From positions 6,148,879-6,212,878 of the forward strand of contig NW_024044681.1 in the NCBI RefSeq assembly GCF_014851395.1: a stretch of 64,000 nucleotides of DNA, read 5' to 3'. Both the position numbers and the translations under genes were made by a program. Within the stretch, counting starts at the first letter, position 1. Every line of letters begins with the position of its first letter. The notes beneath the pieces were generated by a model. That model was not told the DNA's origin. It did no database searches and saw only the letters and a list, made by a program, of their open reading frames with translations. Origin of the DNA: Micropterus salmoides (lineage: Eukaryota; Chordata; Actinopteri; Centrarchiformes; Centrarchidae). Shown one piece after another: positions 12,048 through 24,429 of the stretch.

Positions 12048-12556
12048 AAAGGCTGCCTTCAGACTGCACGCCAAAGAGACTCACATTTGATTTGTTTAGA
12101 ACAGTGTGAACAGGTCACATGGAATCTAAACTTTTCCAGTTCGGATTTGTGCCAGTTTCATACAGTATGTTGTCCAAACGATGCAGGTCAGATTTTTAGA
12201 AATGCAACCTCAGTCTGGAGATTGGTGTTCATGCAACTCTGACGTCACGCTAGAGCGTCCATTGTCACAAATCTGCACTAATGTGAACTAAAAATAATCT
12301 TTCTCTCCATCCTTATTATTATGACTTCTCTTTCTTCCACATGAACTCAACCTAAACAAAAACCATGTAGAGGCTAACCTCTGTGGCCTCCATGTTTAAT
12401 TCCGTGTGACGTCCCTTGCAGGTCATTTTTAGGCTGTTCAGGGTCTGATATGGACCAAATTTACAAGATAATGTAAACAGTAAATCAAAAGATCAGATCT
12501 TGGCAATCCTTCAGAAATGAGCATTAAGGTCTGCAGTGTGAACGTAGCCAAAGAGA
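12048..12556. mobile_element. MITE with about 17-bp inverted termini
   Basis: The left end GGCTGCCTTCAGACTGC pairs with the reverse complement of the right end (GGCTACGTTCACACTGC) with three differences. AAAG-type bases on both sides could be a duplicated target. The interior has no coding capacity. A related copy spans 38028-38789. Confidence 0.5.
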
Positions 12557-12754
12557 CCTGAACAATTAATCCTGGTAGTAGTACTGTGAATTCCCTTTAC
12601 ATTAACACTGATACCATAAATATAAAATTAAACTTTGACTGATTTCAGATTCAGTTCATCCTAGTTGCATGTTGGTTCTAACTATGTTCTGACTCTGTAC
12701 TGCATTCACACTAAACAAGTACAAAGTATACTATACAGAGCATCCTTAAAGTTT

Positions 12755-12935
12755 ACATTAATTCATTTAGCTGATGCTTTTATCCAAAGCGACTTACAAT
12801 TATTATATACACGTCAAAGGTTGCACACCTCTGGAGCAACGTGGGGTTAAGTTTCTTCCTCAGGGAAACATTGGATTTGAACCCAGGTCTCTCACACCAA
12901 AGGCATGTGTTTTATCCACTGCTCCATCACCACAC
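12755..12935 (-). mobile_element. tRNA-derived SINE (family 1), - strand
   Basis: Nearly complete copy: AATTCATTTAGCTGATGC, then TTTATCCAAAGCGACTTAC, CTCTGGAGCAACGTGGGG, and GAACCCAGGTCTCTCACACC, ending CCACTGCTCCATCACCAC. The same order as at 9292-9487 without internal loss. Confidence 0.7.
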
Positions 12936-13146
12936 CAAATGGCAGCATGCAAACAATAATCCTTGGCTTTCTGTGTGTGACATACACGTCGGGCACTGTT
13001 ACCCCACTGAATGGAAACTGGGAAGCTGTTCACAGCTGGAAAGAGGGGAAATGTGAATGCTGGTACATAAACTTTTGAGTTGTTTCATTTATAATAAAAC
13101 ATGGCATTTTTTAAGCTCTTCATACGTTTTGTATGTAACACTCGCA

Positions 13147-13268
13147 ACTGAAGTTAGGGTGACTGTGGCTCAGGAGGTAGAGCGGGTCGTTCACTAATCA
13201 AAAGGTTGGTGATGTGCTTGGGAAAGATACTGAACCTGCTTTGGTTCATGCTACACTCGTATAGACCA
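13147..13268 (+). mobile_element. tRNA-derived SINE (family 2), + strand, 5' part
   Basis: Begins GTGACTGTGGCTCAGGAGG (A-box like TGGCTCAGGAG) and continues through GGGAAAGATACTGAACC. A fuller copy of the same family lies on the other strand at 23966-24188. Confidence 0.55.
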
Positions 13269-13269
13269 T

Positions 13270-15285
13270 TTACCATAAAGTTATCAACTTTTCTCTAACA
13301 GATAATTAAAGCATATTATGAAACTGGAAGGCAGTGCAAGACTCACTAAACAAACAAACATGGCCAACAAAAGAGCTGCTGTTTTTTTACCTTTTACATT
13401 TCAGTAGCTTAAATTGTTCCATTTTAAAACAACTCACTCCACCCCGTGTTTTTTCAGTTGCCCACACTCTACGACAAAAAACCGTCAGTAATCGGTCAGC
13501 TCCCTCCTCATCCAACAGTCTGGTTTGGATCAGAACCAAACAGCCAGGCAAAATAGACTGCCCTCATGTTTAAAATCTAGTTTAAAACCTTTATTTTTTT
13601 AGTTTATTGTCTGCTCACAAGGTGCATTGTATTAAATCAACTTAGAAATCACATGGTTACACTATATTTGGATAGTTAATTGTGTATTTGTAACATTTCA
13701 ACAGCTTATTATTTGAGATTCAACAATTCAACAAACAAAACGTTTGCCATATGGTAAATCTGGAGCCTGCTTATATTCCAGCTGAGGTGTTCTGGCTGGT
13801 TGCTGGTAAATTAAGTTTGTGTAGTCTGTTGTGTTCACTGTGCTTGATGTAAATGTTTGCTCAGGGGAGCCCTAACAGGTCATTATGCTATGCTGGTGCT
13901 TACCTGTCCACCATCCAGGACTTGTACAGTGCTTGTACGCCTCCCTGGTCAATAAATGGGAGATTGGTAAATGGTATGGAGCACCATACAACAAAACAAC
14001 TAGACACTAAAACAGTCTCAGAACACAATAATCATGATTCTTATTCTGACTGTCCAAGAGCAGGACTGAAATAAATCTAAAAGCCAGTCCAACATGGGAT
14101 ATTTAGTAGTAATAATGGCTTCCTGTGCTTCCTGTGAGTTTTGCATTGTAAAACTTTGTTGTGAACAGTAAGCCAAAACATTGTAAAACTATAAACTGTC
14201 ATGATTGGCACTCGGGGGACTACACTGTCTCCTGGTGGTCTGTCAGTTTCATCACTGTGTGTTCCAGTTGCCACAGCAGCCAGTAGCGAGTGTTCATGTT
14301 TCTGAAACAAAGGCGACCATTAATGAGGTCCACTGTGAGCTGCTTCCTAACAAAACATTTATCAACAGTTTCTGATGGTAATTAGCCCTCCGGGAGCAAA
14401 GAGAGAGGCCCAGTGATAGATGTTAATCAGAGCTCAGAGGATAACACTGATTACACGCTGCGTTAATGAAAGCTCCTGGGATCTACAGGGACCCCCTTCA
14501 CTGTCACTGCATCATGAACCTTGTACTGCAGGTTTTCCAACATACTGTGCTTTGGTTTCCAGCAGAAAACTAAACAACTATCCCTAAGCAATCTAGGTGA
14601 ACCCTGACCTGTCCAGTAGTGCCAACATTTGCTGTTTGAACAGATCACATAAGACATATAACCTAAAAGACTCCTGTGAAACTTCACTGAGCACACACAA
14701 CTTTTGGATTTGAATGACTCATGATTTCCCAAGACCCTGCATAAACTGGATGAGTGGGTATGGACTCCATGTATTTCCTGGTTTGGGCTATGTCCCTTAT
14801 TTCCAATGAAAGGAAATCTTCATGCAACTGCATATGACGATATTTTGGACAATAATAACTTTGTGGCAAAAGACCTTCTCCTGTTTCAAAATGACTATGT
14901 CCCAATGCACAAAGAAATGCTTTTCCCGGTTTGCAGGAACTAAATGCTTTATAAATAAAGTTGTAAACTTATTAACCTGGAACCGTGACAGCGGCTCATG
15001 CCAGCCAGGTGAAAAGCCTTTCCAGAACACACTCTTCTGCAGGTTCAGAGAAAGTGGCGATCATAAGATGGACAGAAGGAACAGAGTGAAAGAAGTGTGA
15101 ATATGAAGCAAGAAGGCCGGTCTGCAGGCTGGAGTCTCTCCACAGAGGGGGAGCAGCTGTCCGTTGCTCCCTGAACGCCCCATTGCAGCTTTTAATTCTA
15201 TTAACCTGCTGGTCACTGAGACACCTGGGAGCTCAGAGGCCTCCAGGACACTCATTAGAGCCCAGTAATAACACAGGTTTGAAGG
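13270..15285. other. Intergenic DNA without recognisable genes
   Basis: About 2 kb with only short frames and no family motif. No repeat boundary could be drawn with confidence. Confidence 0.3.
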
Positions 15286-15286
15286 T

Positions 15287-15288
<2 letters not shown>

Positions 15289-15340
<52 letters not shown>
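15289..15340. repeat. (AC)n microsatellite
   Basis: About 26 uninterrupted CA units, followed after GT by a short second run. Confidence 0.95.
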
Positions 15341-15342
<2 letters not shown>

Positions 15343-15639
15343 ACACACAGGTTTCAATCCAGGCATACCAACCTGGAAAGGACCCCTACGAGGGACTCCC
15401 GGTTACCCCCTTTGTTTTTAACAGGAAACTGAAGTCTCGCTCAAGGACAGTTCTCGCTCTGAAATCTTGTGAGAGGCGAGTTGTTGCAGGAAGACGTTGG
15501 TGCAAATAATGGAGAGGAGTTTGTTATGAATGTAGAGAAGCTGCTAGTAAGACTTTATTTCCTAACATTACTCCTACAAAACAAATTCCTCTCTCCAACT
15601 CTGACTCACGCTCATACTACTGTATAAACGTGACCCATC

Positions 15640-17345
15640 AGACAAGGCCACCTTCTTCCATGGCTCCGTGGTCCAGCTCTGATGCTCAAGTGCTCATTGT
15701 AGGTACTTTCGGCAGCTGACAGGGGTCAGCATGGGCACCCTGACTGGTCTGTGGTTCCGCAGCCCCATACGCAAACAAACTGCAATGTCGCCGGTCCAAC
15801 ACTTTTCCTTTCTTGGATCACTTTTGATTGGTACTGACCACTGCAGACCGGGAACACCCCACAAGAGCTGCAGTTTTGGAGATGTTCTGACCCAGATGTC
15901 TAACCATCACAGTTTGGCCCTTGTCAAAGTCAGAATCAGAATCAGTTTTATTGCCAGGTATGTGTACACATACAAGGAATTTGACTCTGAATTGTATAAT
16001 ACAAAATCACAATAATAAAAATAAAATAAAATCAGACACAGACTTCTGTGTAGTCGACACAAATATACACTATGAACAAAAACAATATAGACATATTGAC
16101 AAATAGTGCAATGAAGCATAGTGCAAAGGATGCTGGAATAAATAAGTATAAGTATTTTGTGCAGGAGTTATGACCTGAGGTAGGTGTATTGGTATACAGT
16201 ATATACAATATGACATAGTATGAACAGCACTGAAATAGAGAATGGTGAATAAATAAATAATAAGTGGTAACCAGTAAACAGGTGCTGATTAGAGGCAGAG
16301 TTACTGGGTTATTGCACAGGAATTGTTCCTGACACTGTGAGTCAGAAATCAGCTGTTCATCAGAGTGATGCCTTGTGGGAAGAAACTGTTCCTGAGTCTG
16401 TTGGTTTTGGCGTACAGTGCTCTGTAGCACCTACCAGAGGGGAGGAGCTGTAACAGGTTGTGTCCGGGGTGAGATGGATCTGCAGTGATGTTTCCTGGCC
16501 GTTTCCTGTCTCTGGAAATGTATAAGTCCTGAATGGAGGGCAGGTTGGCACCAGTGATGTTTTCTGTAGTCCTGACTGTCCGTTGTAGTCTGCTCCTGTC
16601 CTTTTTGCTGGCAGATCCAAACCAGACAGTGATGGAGGTGCAGAGGACAGACTGGATGATGGCTGTGTAGAACTGGATCAGCAGCTCCTTAGGCAGGTTG
16701 AGCTTCCTGAGCTGACGCAGGAAGTACATCCTCTGCTGGGCCTTCTTGATGATGGCGTCAGGGTTGGGCTCCCACTTCAGGTCCTGGGATATAGTGGAAC
16801 CCAGAAACCTGAAGGATTCCACAGCAGACACAGGGCTGTTGAGTATGGTGATGGGGGCAGAGTGGGGGGGCTCCTCCTGAAGTCCACGGTCATCTCCACA
16901 GTTTTGAGCATGTTAAGCTCCAGGTTGTTCTGACTGCACCAGAGAGCCAGCTGATCAACCTCCCATCTGTAGGCCGACTCATCACCGTCCCGGATGAGGC
17001 CGTCAGCAAACTTCAGGAGTTGGGTGAGTTTGGTGATGATGGTGTTGAACGCCGAGCCACAAACAGGATCCTTGCATTTGTCCCTGGTGAGTCGAGCTGT
17101 TGCAGGATGTAATGCAGACCCAAGTTGACTGCATCATCCACTGATCTGTTAGCCCTGTAGGAAAACTGCAGGGGGTCCAGCTAGGGGCCTGTAATGTCCT
17201 TCAGGTGGGCCAACACCAGTCTTTCAAAGGACTTCATGAAGTCGCTCAAATCTACTTCCGCTTGCCCATTTTTCCAACACATCAACTTTGAGGACAAAAT
17301 GGTCACCTGCTGACAGTGGTCATAGTGTTTTGGCTAGTCGTTGAA
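15640..17345 (-). mobile_element. Tc1/mariner-type transposon remnant, split by a LINE
   Basis: On the minus strand, 17345-17243 holds a transposon end and the start of a Tc1-type transposase (the region upstream of and including GKRK-like residues). After a LINE insertion the frame resumes at 15925 with KGQ-like residues and the paired-like DNA-binding domain, then decays through 15640. The DDE catalytic domain is missing. The two halves adjoin when 15926-17242 is removed, and AAGTC is present at both junctions, consistent with a LINE target duplication. Confidence 0.65.
15926..17242 (-). mobile_element. L2/CR1-like LINE, 5'-truncated, inserted in the Tc1 remnant
   Basis: The 3' end with its GATTCTGATTCTGAC tail is at 15926 and the truncated 5' end near 17240. 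The best frame, 16831-16349, encodes the post-polymerase part of a non-LTR reverse transcriptase: SFRFLGSTI, QQRMYFLRQLRKLNLPK, LLIQFYTAIIQSVLC, LPSIQDLYI and DPSHPGHNLLQLLPSGRCYR. Upstream on the minus strand the polymerase region is present but broken. Close relative of 27299-29888. Confidence 0.8.
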
Positions 17346-17566
17346 TGTGAAATTTGGCCCATTATTGTTGAATTTCTAACTTTGATAAATTACTTAGAAA
17401 AATTCAATGCCATTTCTCATACCTTGGTGGGAAATTATCACGTTGATTAAATTACTGAATGTAATTATTAAACTTATCAACTTATCTTAGAAATTAATTA
17501 AAGTTTAAGTAAATATTCATAACCGACATGTATCAAAAAGCCGATATTTATGACAACCCCAGGGCC

Positions 17567-17683
17567 CAGGTTTAAAAACACTGAAATTTAACTGTAATGT
17601 AATTACTGAGTTTGAATTGAATTATAATCTTTTACACTACATTAATTTAACAACTTACTCAGTAATGACTTACTGCCCAAAAC
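17567..17683 (+). repeat. Left flank of the receptor A/B segmental duplication
   Basis: Matches 30885-30992 upstream of receptor B (shared words TTAACTGTAATGT and AACAACTTACTCAGTAATGA, the latter followed by CTTACTGCCCA in both). In this copy an L2-like LINE follows directly, so the LINE and the foldback beyond it appear to have entered after the duplication. Confidence 0.55.
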
Positions 17684-17689
17684 TACGCC

Positions 17690-20600
17690 AATCGGAGGTC
17701 ACTAAGATTAATGTTGAGTCGGTGTGTACATATGCAAAAACAATGTCTGGACCCCTGCCAAATCTGACCAGTGATGACATGTATAGCCGCATGACGTCAT
17801 TCCGCCGCCGGTTGTCGAGGTGGTGTCCAGCAAACGATGTGGGCTTTGTAGATCATTGGCAGACTTTCTGGGGAAGACCTGGTCTGATTCGAAGAGACGG
17901 CATCCATCCCACTTGGGAAGGAGCAGCTCTCATTTCTAGAAATCTGGCCAAGTTTATTAGTGGACCAAATCCATGATAACCCAGAGTTGAGACCAGGAGG
18001 CAGAGTCGCAGTTCTCTGCCCTTCTAATTCAGCAGTTACCCACCCAAAACCCTATGCAGAGTCGCAGTCTCTGCTCCTCCATTTCAGGAGTTACTTAGTG
18101 AAAATCCTATAGTGACGGTGTCTGCCCCCCGACCATCGAAATTATTTAAAAAGGTAAACAGAAGAGGAGCTGTGCATAAAAACCTCATAAAAATTAAAAC
18201 CACAAGAGCAATAGTGCAAATGAATAGGAGAGTTAAATGTGGACTCTTAAACATCAGATCTCTCTCTTCTAAAGGTGTACTAGTAAATGAACTAATATCA
18301 GATTATGATATTAATTTATTTTGTCTTACTGAAACCTGGCTGGGTGATGGAGAATATGTTAGCCTAAATGAATCCACCCCTCCCAGTCATATTAATACGC
18401 ACAGGCCGAGGAGGTGGAGTTGCAGCTATCTTTGACTCTAGCCTACTAATCAGCTCTAAACCTAAACTAAACTATAACACATTTGAAAGCCTTGTTCTTA
18501 GTCTTTCGCACCCAAGTTGGAAATCACTGCAACCAATTCTTTTTGTTATAGTGTACCGAGCACCTGGTCCGTACTCTGAATTCTTATCTAAATTTGCAGA
18601 GTTTTTGTCAACTTTAGTCCTTAAAACGGACAAAGTTATTATTGTAGGGGATTTTAATATTCATGTGGACGTTGAGAATGACAGCATTAGTACTGTGTTT
18701 ATCTCTCTGTTAGATTTCATTGGAAGAATCCCTCTTTATCTGACCACTGCTTGATAACTTTTGAGTTTGTATTGCTGAACTACTCGCCACTGGGCAAAAA
18801 TTTCTATACAAGATGTCTGTCTGATAGTGCTGTAGCTAAATTTAAGGATTCCATCAGCTTTAAATTCATTATCAAGTCACAAAGTAACGGAGGACTCCTA
18901 TGCTAATTTCAGTCCCTCCCAAATCGATCATCTTGTTGATAGTGATAGCTCGCTGCGAATGACACTCGACTCTGTAGCCCCTCTAAAAAAGAAAACAGTA
19001 AAACAAAGACGGTTAGCTCCATGGTATAATACTGAAACTCGCAAATTAAAGCAAATATCGCGGAAACTTGAGAGAAATTGGCATTCCACCAAAGTGGAAA
19101 ATTCTCGTTTAATTTGGCAAGATAGTCTTAGAACTTATAGGAAGGCCCTCCGTAATGCTAGAGCAGCATACTACTCGTCATTAATAGAGGAAAATAGGAA
19201 CAACCCCAGGTTTCTTTTCAGCACTGTAGCCAGGCTGACAGAGAGTCACAGCTCTATTGAGCCAAGTATTCCCATAGCTCTCAGTAGTTACGACTTCATG
19301 AGCTTCTTTAATGATAAAATTCTAGCTATTAGAGACAAAATTCACCAAGACCTGCCCTCAATTGGCACCGACTTATCTCTTAACTCAGGAACCTTAGAAA
19401 CAGCTGTAGAACCAGATACATGTTTAGACTGTTTTGCTTCCCTCAATCTTTACCAACTAACTTCAATAATTTCTTCATCTAAACCATCAACCTGCCTCTT
19501 AGACCCCATCCCGACTAGGCTGCTTAAAGATGTTTTACCCTTAGTCAGCACTTCTATACTAGATATGATCAATCTATCTTTATCAACAGGCTATGTACCA
19601 CAGTACTTTAAAGTAGCTGTAATTAAACCTCTTCTGAAAAAGCCCAAACTTGATCCAGATGTTTTAGCCAACTATAGACCTATATCTAACCTTCCATTTC
19701 TCTCTAAGGTTCTGGAGAAAGCAGTTGCTAAACAGCTGTGTGACTTTCTACATAGTTTATTTGAGGATTTTCAGTCAGGATTCAGAGCTCATCATAGCAC
19801 AGAGACAGCACTGGTGAAATTACTAACGACCTCCTTATTGCATCAGACAAAGGACTTGTCTCTGTACTGGTTTTATTAGATCTTAGTGCTGCATTTGATA
19901 CCATTGACCATCAGATCCTATTGCAGAGACTGGAATATTTCATTGGCATTAAAGGAACCGCTCTAAGCTGGTTTAAGTCCTATTTATCAGATCGATTTCA
20001 GTTTGTACATGTTAACGATGAGTCCTCCATGTTCCTCAAGGATCTGTCCTCGGACCAATTCTGTTCACTTTATATATGCTTCCTTTAGGCAATATTATCA
20101 GGAAATATTCCATAAGCTTTCATTGTTATGCAGATGATACTCAGTTATATCTATTGATCAAACCAGATGAAACTCATCAGTTAAACTTCAAATGTGACTT
20201 CAGGATGTTAAAATCTGGATGACCTGTAATTTTCTAATGTTAAACTCAGATAAAACTGAAGTTATTGTTCTGGGGCCTAAGCACCTCCATGACACATTAT
20301 CTAAAGTTATAGTTTCCCTTGATGGCATCGCTCTGGCCTCCAGCACCACTGTGAGGAATCTTGGAGTTATCTTTGATCAGGACAAGTCATTTAAGTCTCA
20401 CATTAAGCAAATTTCAAGGACCGCCTTTTTTCACCTACGTAATATTGCGAAAATCAGGAACATCCTGTCTTAAAATGATGCAGAAAAACTAGTCCATGCA
20501 TTTGTTACTTCTCCTGTCTTAGCTTCCCTGCACTGGCTTCCAGTAAAATCCGGAATAGAATTTAAAATCATTCTTCTTCCCTACAAAGCTCTTAATGGTC

Positions 20601-20745
20601 AGGCACCATCTTATCTTAAAGAGCTCATAGTACCTTACTACCCCACCAGAGCACTGCGCTCCCAGAATGCAGGGTTACTTGTGGTTCCTAGAGTCTCCAA
20701 AAGTAGACTAGGAGCCACAGCGTTCAGCTATCAAGCTCGTCTCCT
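17690..20745 (+). mobile_element. L2-like LINE, nearly full coding span but frameshifted
   Basis: 17700-17976 encodes the end of an esterase-like ORF1 (RRLSRWCPANDVGFVDHW, then RRDGIHPT, whose DGIHP fits an SGNH-hydrolase catalytic Asp/His block). 18230-18740 encodes an APE-type endonuclease (LLNIRSL, LTETWL, IVGDFNIHVD). 18959-20470 is reverse transcriptase (NYRPISNLPFLSKVLEKAV, SGFRAHHSTETAL, LDLSAAFDTIDHQ, CYADDTQLYL, LNSDKTEVIVLGP, NLGVIFDQ). Frame changes near 18400, 18755, 19860 and 20080 and in-frame stops disable it. The 3' end is lost at about 20745. Confidence 0.85.
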
Positions 20746-20944
20746 GGATGGAGGGTGTATGGATCAAACTGTCTGTCTTGTGTTTAGGTGTTGAGCACAA
20801 AGGTCGAGGGCAAGAGGAGGGATCCCACCCAATTGAGAGGCAAACGTTTTGGAATGATTGGCCGCCATGAAGCTAGGCAGCCGTGGGAGACGCTTCATGA
20901 AGCTCGACAGCAGTGAGTCCTTTCTCTGTATAGTTCAAAAATTA

Positions 20945-21126
20945 AACAAAACACACAAAGTCCAAACAATCCAGCAGGTAATAATTCTAAAGGCAATTGG
21001 GGATTTCCGTGCTGACTGTTCCATCAACCCAGGAACGACTAATCGAACAGTCAGCATGGAAATGTTCCCCATTTGCTTTTAGAATTATTTACCTGCTGGA
21101 TTGTTTGGACTTGGTGTGTTTTGTTG
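20945..21126. repeat. 180-bp foldback with arms of about 78-82 bases
   Basis: The left arm 20945-21021 and right arm 21045-21126 are reverse complements with only a few mismatches and small gaps; paired words include CCAAACAATCCAGCAGGTA with TACCTGCTGGATTGTTTGG. The spacer is about 23 bases. It has no coding capacity. It lies between the L2-like LINE and receptor A and is absent from the copy B flank. It could be a palindromic MITE or a source of hairpin RNA. Confidence 0.85.
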
Positions 21127-21752
21127 TTAGTATAAAGACATCACTCAGGTGGTAAGAGGATATTCAGTCATTCTGTATGATTAGCATTATCTTTAATATA
21201 GGTAAAATGACATTCCAAATTATTTTAAAATCACTGCCAATCCTTCACCCGCAGTACCAGCTTGAGACACTTGATGGATGGTTTAAGGCGGGGATTATGT
21301 TTCTAAACAGTGAATTTGGGCAGGGATCTGTGTTACTGATGGACGCTCAGAGCACAAAGTCAAATCATAAAAAGAGAACACGCTCTCCTCGACAAGTCAG
21401 AGCATCGTCAATGCTCTGATGAGAAGACAGTAGGGCAAAGCAGGCTATTCACAAGAACCTTTATAGCTTTGTGATCATTAGACATTACCTTTAGTTCTAT
21501 TATTCATACGTGTGTGATGAAATATTGAATTGCTCTTAGATGCCTGTTCACTAACTGTTATTTGTCTGTTTTACTGTAGGTACCACAAAGAAAGACATAT
21601 GTCACAGGTTGTTCACATTTATGTGTTTAACAATTCTTTACTGGACGTGTGGTTGTTAATCTAAAGTTATTATCACTATCCATGATGTCAGAAAAATGAC
21701 CTGTTTGGTGGGTTAAGATATGCTTGTCTTTTACAGAACCTTACTGTGGTGG

Positions 21753-23543
21753 ATGGAGAACATATCAACTCCTCTCAAGCAGCCTATCGTGTTCGAGGTG
21801 GAGGGCTTCTATGTACCACCAGGCTACGGCACTTTCCTGTTCTTCCTGGCTCTGTTAAATTTCTTTGTAACGCTGTTGGGGAATAGCATGGTGGCGTGCG
21901 TCATTATCATAGACAAGAACCTCCACAGACCCATGTTCGTAATGGTTTGTAACCTGGTAGTGTGTGATCTGCTGGGGGCCATGGCGGTGCTGCCTCACCT
22001 GATGGTGCACTTCTTGACGGGACAGAAGACAATCGCCTACATCCCGGCCATCGCCCAGGCCTTCTCTGTGCACATGTACGGTGTTGCAGCGCAGACTATT
22101 CTGGGAGCGATGGCCTATGACAGGTATCAAAACGCACCACATCAAGAAAAATAGTCAAGGATTGAAGTTTTACTGTCATGCATAAATGGCACAGACTGAC
22201 TCAGAGACTAATCTGTTTTACTGTTTCAGAATTCTAATTTTAGCTTTATACTATTATGTCAGACTGGGTGTTATTGTTGTGCTGTTACTGGACCTTGAAA
22301 TGTTATTAATGGGTTAAGAAAAGACCTTTGCTGCATGTGCTGTACCTAAAAATAATTTTTAGAGAAACCTTGAGAAAATAAATTACTTCAATTTGCCATG
22401 ATTGGCTTTCTCATATAAAACCATCCTCCACCAGTCTGGCCATCTTCTTTGTTGATTTTGCTGCAATAAAGTGTAACTGGTCTGTATGTGAGCAAAGCCT
22501 AAATAAGAGCAACTTTAGGTTATTTTCTTGCATACAGAAACAGATACCCGCAGTTAGAGATGCTTTGATCCTGTTAAACTTGGAAAAGCTAAGGATGGTT
22601 TTGATGTCTCTAACAGTGCTCCTCTCTGCAGGTACATTGCGGTGTGCGAACCACTCAGGTATCACAGCATCATGACATCAGCTCGGCTGCACTCCTGCTG
22701 TGCTCTGGCCTGGCTCGTCGCTCTGCTGTGTATTGCTGTGCTCTTCTCCTTCCACATGAATGTCCCGCTGTGTGGCAATACCATCAAACATGTGTACAGC
22801 AGCAACCGTGCCATTCTGAGCCTGGCCTGCAGTCCCACCCCTATCAGTGATATCTATGGTCAGTGCATTTGTTTAGAATGTAAAGACATACAGTATGTTG
22901 TTGAACACTAGCCCTTTTAATCAGGCAATCATGTTGAATCAGGGAAAGGAAGAAGAAGTAATTACATTCATTTATTACAGTTTGTCTTTATTTTTTGTCA
23001 CTTCTTTTACTTTTTTCTTTCTTTTTCTTTCTTTAAGTAAAATACCAACAACACTAATGCAAAACAAAGTAAGACTACCTACAGCTTGAAGTGAGACCAT
23101 TTCAATTTGACAGTGTAGTCTTGCTGGAGGGCAAAATGAGGCAATCGCATGACGGCAAGATGAAAAATTGGTTTTATGTTTCTCTAGGTCTGTCCATGAC
23201 CTGGTCTGTGAGTACAGGGATCTTCCTCATCATTGCTTTTTCCTACTTCAGAATCCTGCGTGCTTCTATAAAATATGGCGCAGCTGACCGCATCGTCCGC
23301 AGCAAGGCCTTTCAGACGTGCACATCGCACCTTGTTGTGTATGTGCTCTACGAAATATCTTCATTGGTCATAATTGTGAGTCAGAGGTTTCCCTCAGTCT
23401 CCCAAAATATCAAGATGTTCTTCAGCATCTTGTTTATCATCATTCCACCAGCCATCAACCCCCTTATCTACGGACTGGTCAGTGAAGAGCTTCGTGCCAG
23501 CATCATCAAGCATTTAAGCATACACATCCATTATAAAAAATGA
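21753..23543 (+). CDS. Odorant receptor A (three coding exons)
   Basis: Class-A GPCR of the odorant receptor family, 317 residues when exons 21753-22123, 22632-22858 and 23188-23543 are joined. Donors GTATCA and GTCAGT and acceptors CTCTCTGCAG and TTCTCTAG are canonical; phases are 2 and 1. Start: ATGGAGAACATA at 21753; an ATG 33 bases upstream is in frame, but a likely 3' splice site (CTTTTACAG, ending 21736) lies between them. It has an N-glycosylation site (NIS), TM1 with LLGNSMV, TM2 with DLLGAM, the TM3 end MAYDRYIAVCEPLRY, the TM6 motif KAFQTCTSHL and the TM7 motif AINPLIYG. Intron 1 interrupts the arginine codon of DRY; intron 2 interrupts the glycine of DIYG just before TM5. The TM3 cysteine found in most receptors is replaced (AYIPAIAQAF). 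Odorant receptors usually lack coding introns; intron-bearing ones have been reported in teleosts. Partner of receptor B. Confidence 0.88.
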
Positions 23544-23597
23544 GAGAGGTTTAATATCCTCACTGTATTGCTGATAAAAATGTTGTAGAGGAGCTAT

Positions 23598-23710
23598 TAT
23601 TTAGGTTTTAGGGCATACCAGTGGCCTAGTGGTCTAAGCTACAAACCATGTAATGGCTTTGTCCCTTGTTTGGTTCTAGCTGAGGAACTTTACTGCATCC
23701 GCTTGGTATC
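23598..23710 (+). mobile_element. tRNA-derived SINE-like repeat (family 3)
   Basis: GGCCTAGTGGTCTAAGCTAC resembles a tRNA 5' half with an A box, and TTTGGTTCTAGC a degenerate B box, followed by a CTTTACTGCATCC tail. A diverged copy occupies the matching place after receptor B (33750-33850), so it predates the duplication. Confidence 0.5.
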
Positions 23711-23965
23711 CCTATTGTGTCCGGTCCATATCTAGTTTTAACTGTCAAAAATATACTATAATTATATATAATACAATATACACTATATATCTAAACTACA
23801 CAACATCAGCATAAAATGTCATAAATTACATAAAATGGAATGAAAAAGTGTGTGACAATTGTTTTATCCTGTGTCGTGTATCATAGTGGACGGAAACTGA
23901 CACCACATCTTTACATTACATTACATTTATTAAGTTAACACATTTATCCAAAGTGACTTCCAATA

Positions 23966-24188
23966 AGTAAATGTAAATGCTCTGTATTTGTATAGTGTCT
24001 TTCTATTCTTTGCGACCACTCAAAGCGCTTTTACACTACATCGCATTCACCATTTATACATTGAGCCTAAGTGCTCAAACAGAAACTAACACTCACACAC
24101 ATTCATAAACTGGAGGAGCCGAGGATTTAACCACCGATCTTTCCATTAATAGGAAACCCGCTCTGTCTCCTGAGCCACAGCCGCCCTT
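23966..24188 (-). mobile_element. tRNA-derived SINE (family 2), - strand
   Basis: On the minus strand it starts GGCGGCTGTGGCTCAGGAGA at 24188 (A box), has GGTGGTTAAATCCTCGG as a B box, then a conserved body ending AAAGCGCTTTGAGTGGTCGC and CTATACAAATACAGA. A piece of SINE family 1 (TTATCCAAAGTGACTT) abuts at about 23940. Confidence 0.65.
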
Positions 24189-24429
24189 ACATGCATTCAA
24201 CCTTGTCGATACAAAACAAAAATTGACATCACTGAGCATAAAATACATGATTTTGAATATGATGTTAATACAGAAAGTTGTGTGTTTATTCATATCAGTG
24301 ACACCTATAAATATACTGATGACCAATTTAATGACATGATAATGATAATCTTTATCTAAACCTTACTAAGACCAAAAATAATTTGAATACATTTAAAAGA
24401 AAATGCAAATGAAAAGCTCAATCTGAGAC

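Noticed and set aside
13853..14074. Frame with STIQDLYSA, similar to the LINE motif SIQDLY
   Set aside because: A single short similarity without flanking LINE motifs; not enough for a call.
15061..15366. Frames across the CA repeat (Thr/His or Val/Cys runs)
   Set aside because: Low-complexity translation of a microsatellite.
21720..21752. In-frame ATG 33 bases upstream of receptor A (and 31473 for B)
   Set aside because: A likely 3' splice acceptor (CTTTTACAG) lies between it and ATGGAGAAC, and the shorter start aligns with the other receptors.
22411..22665. Antisense 84-codon frame, conserved at 32497-32751
   Set aside because: Its identity in both places follows from the conversion tract covering intron 1 and exon 2; it has no family motif.
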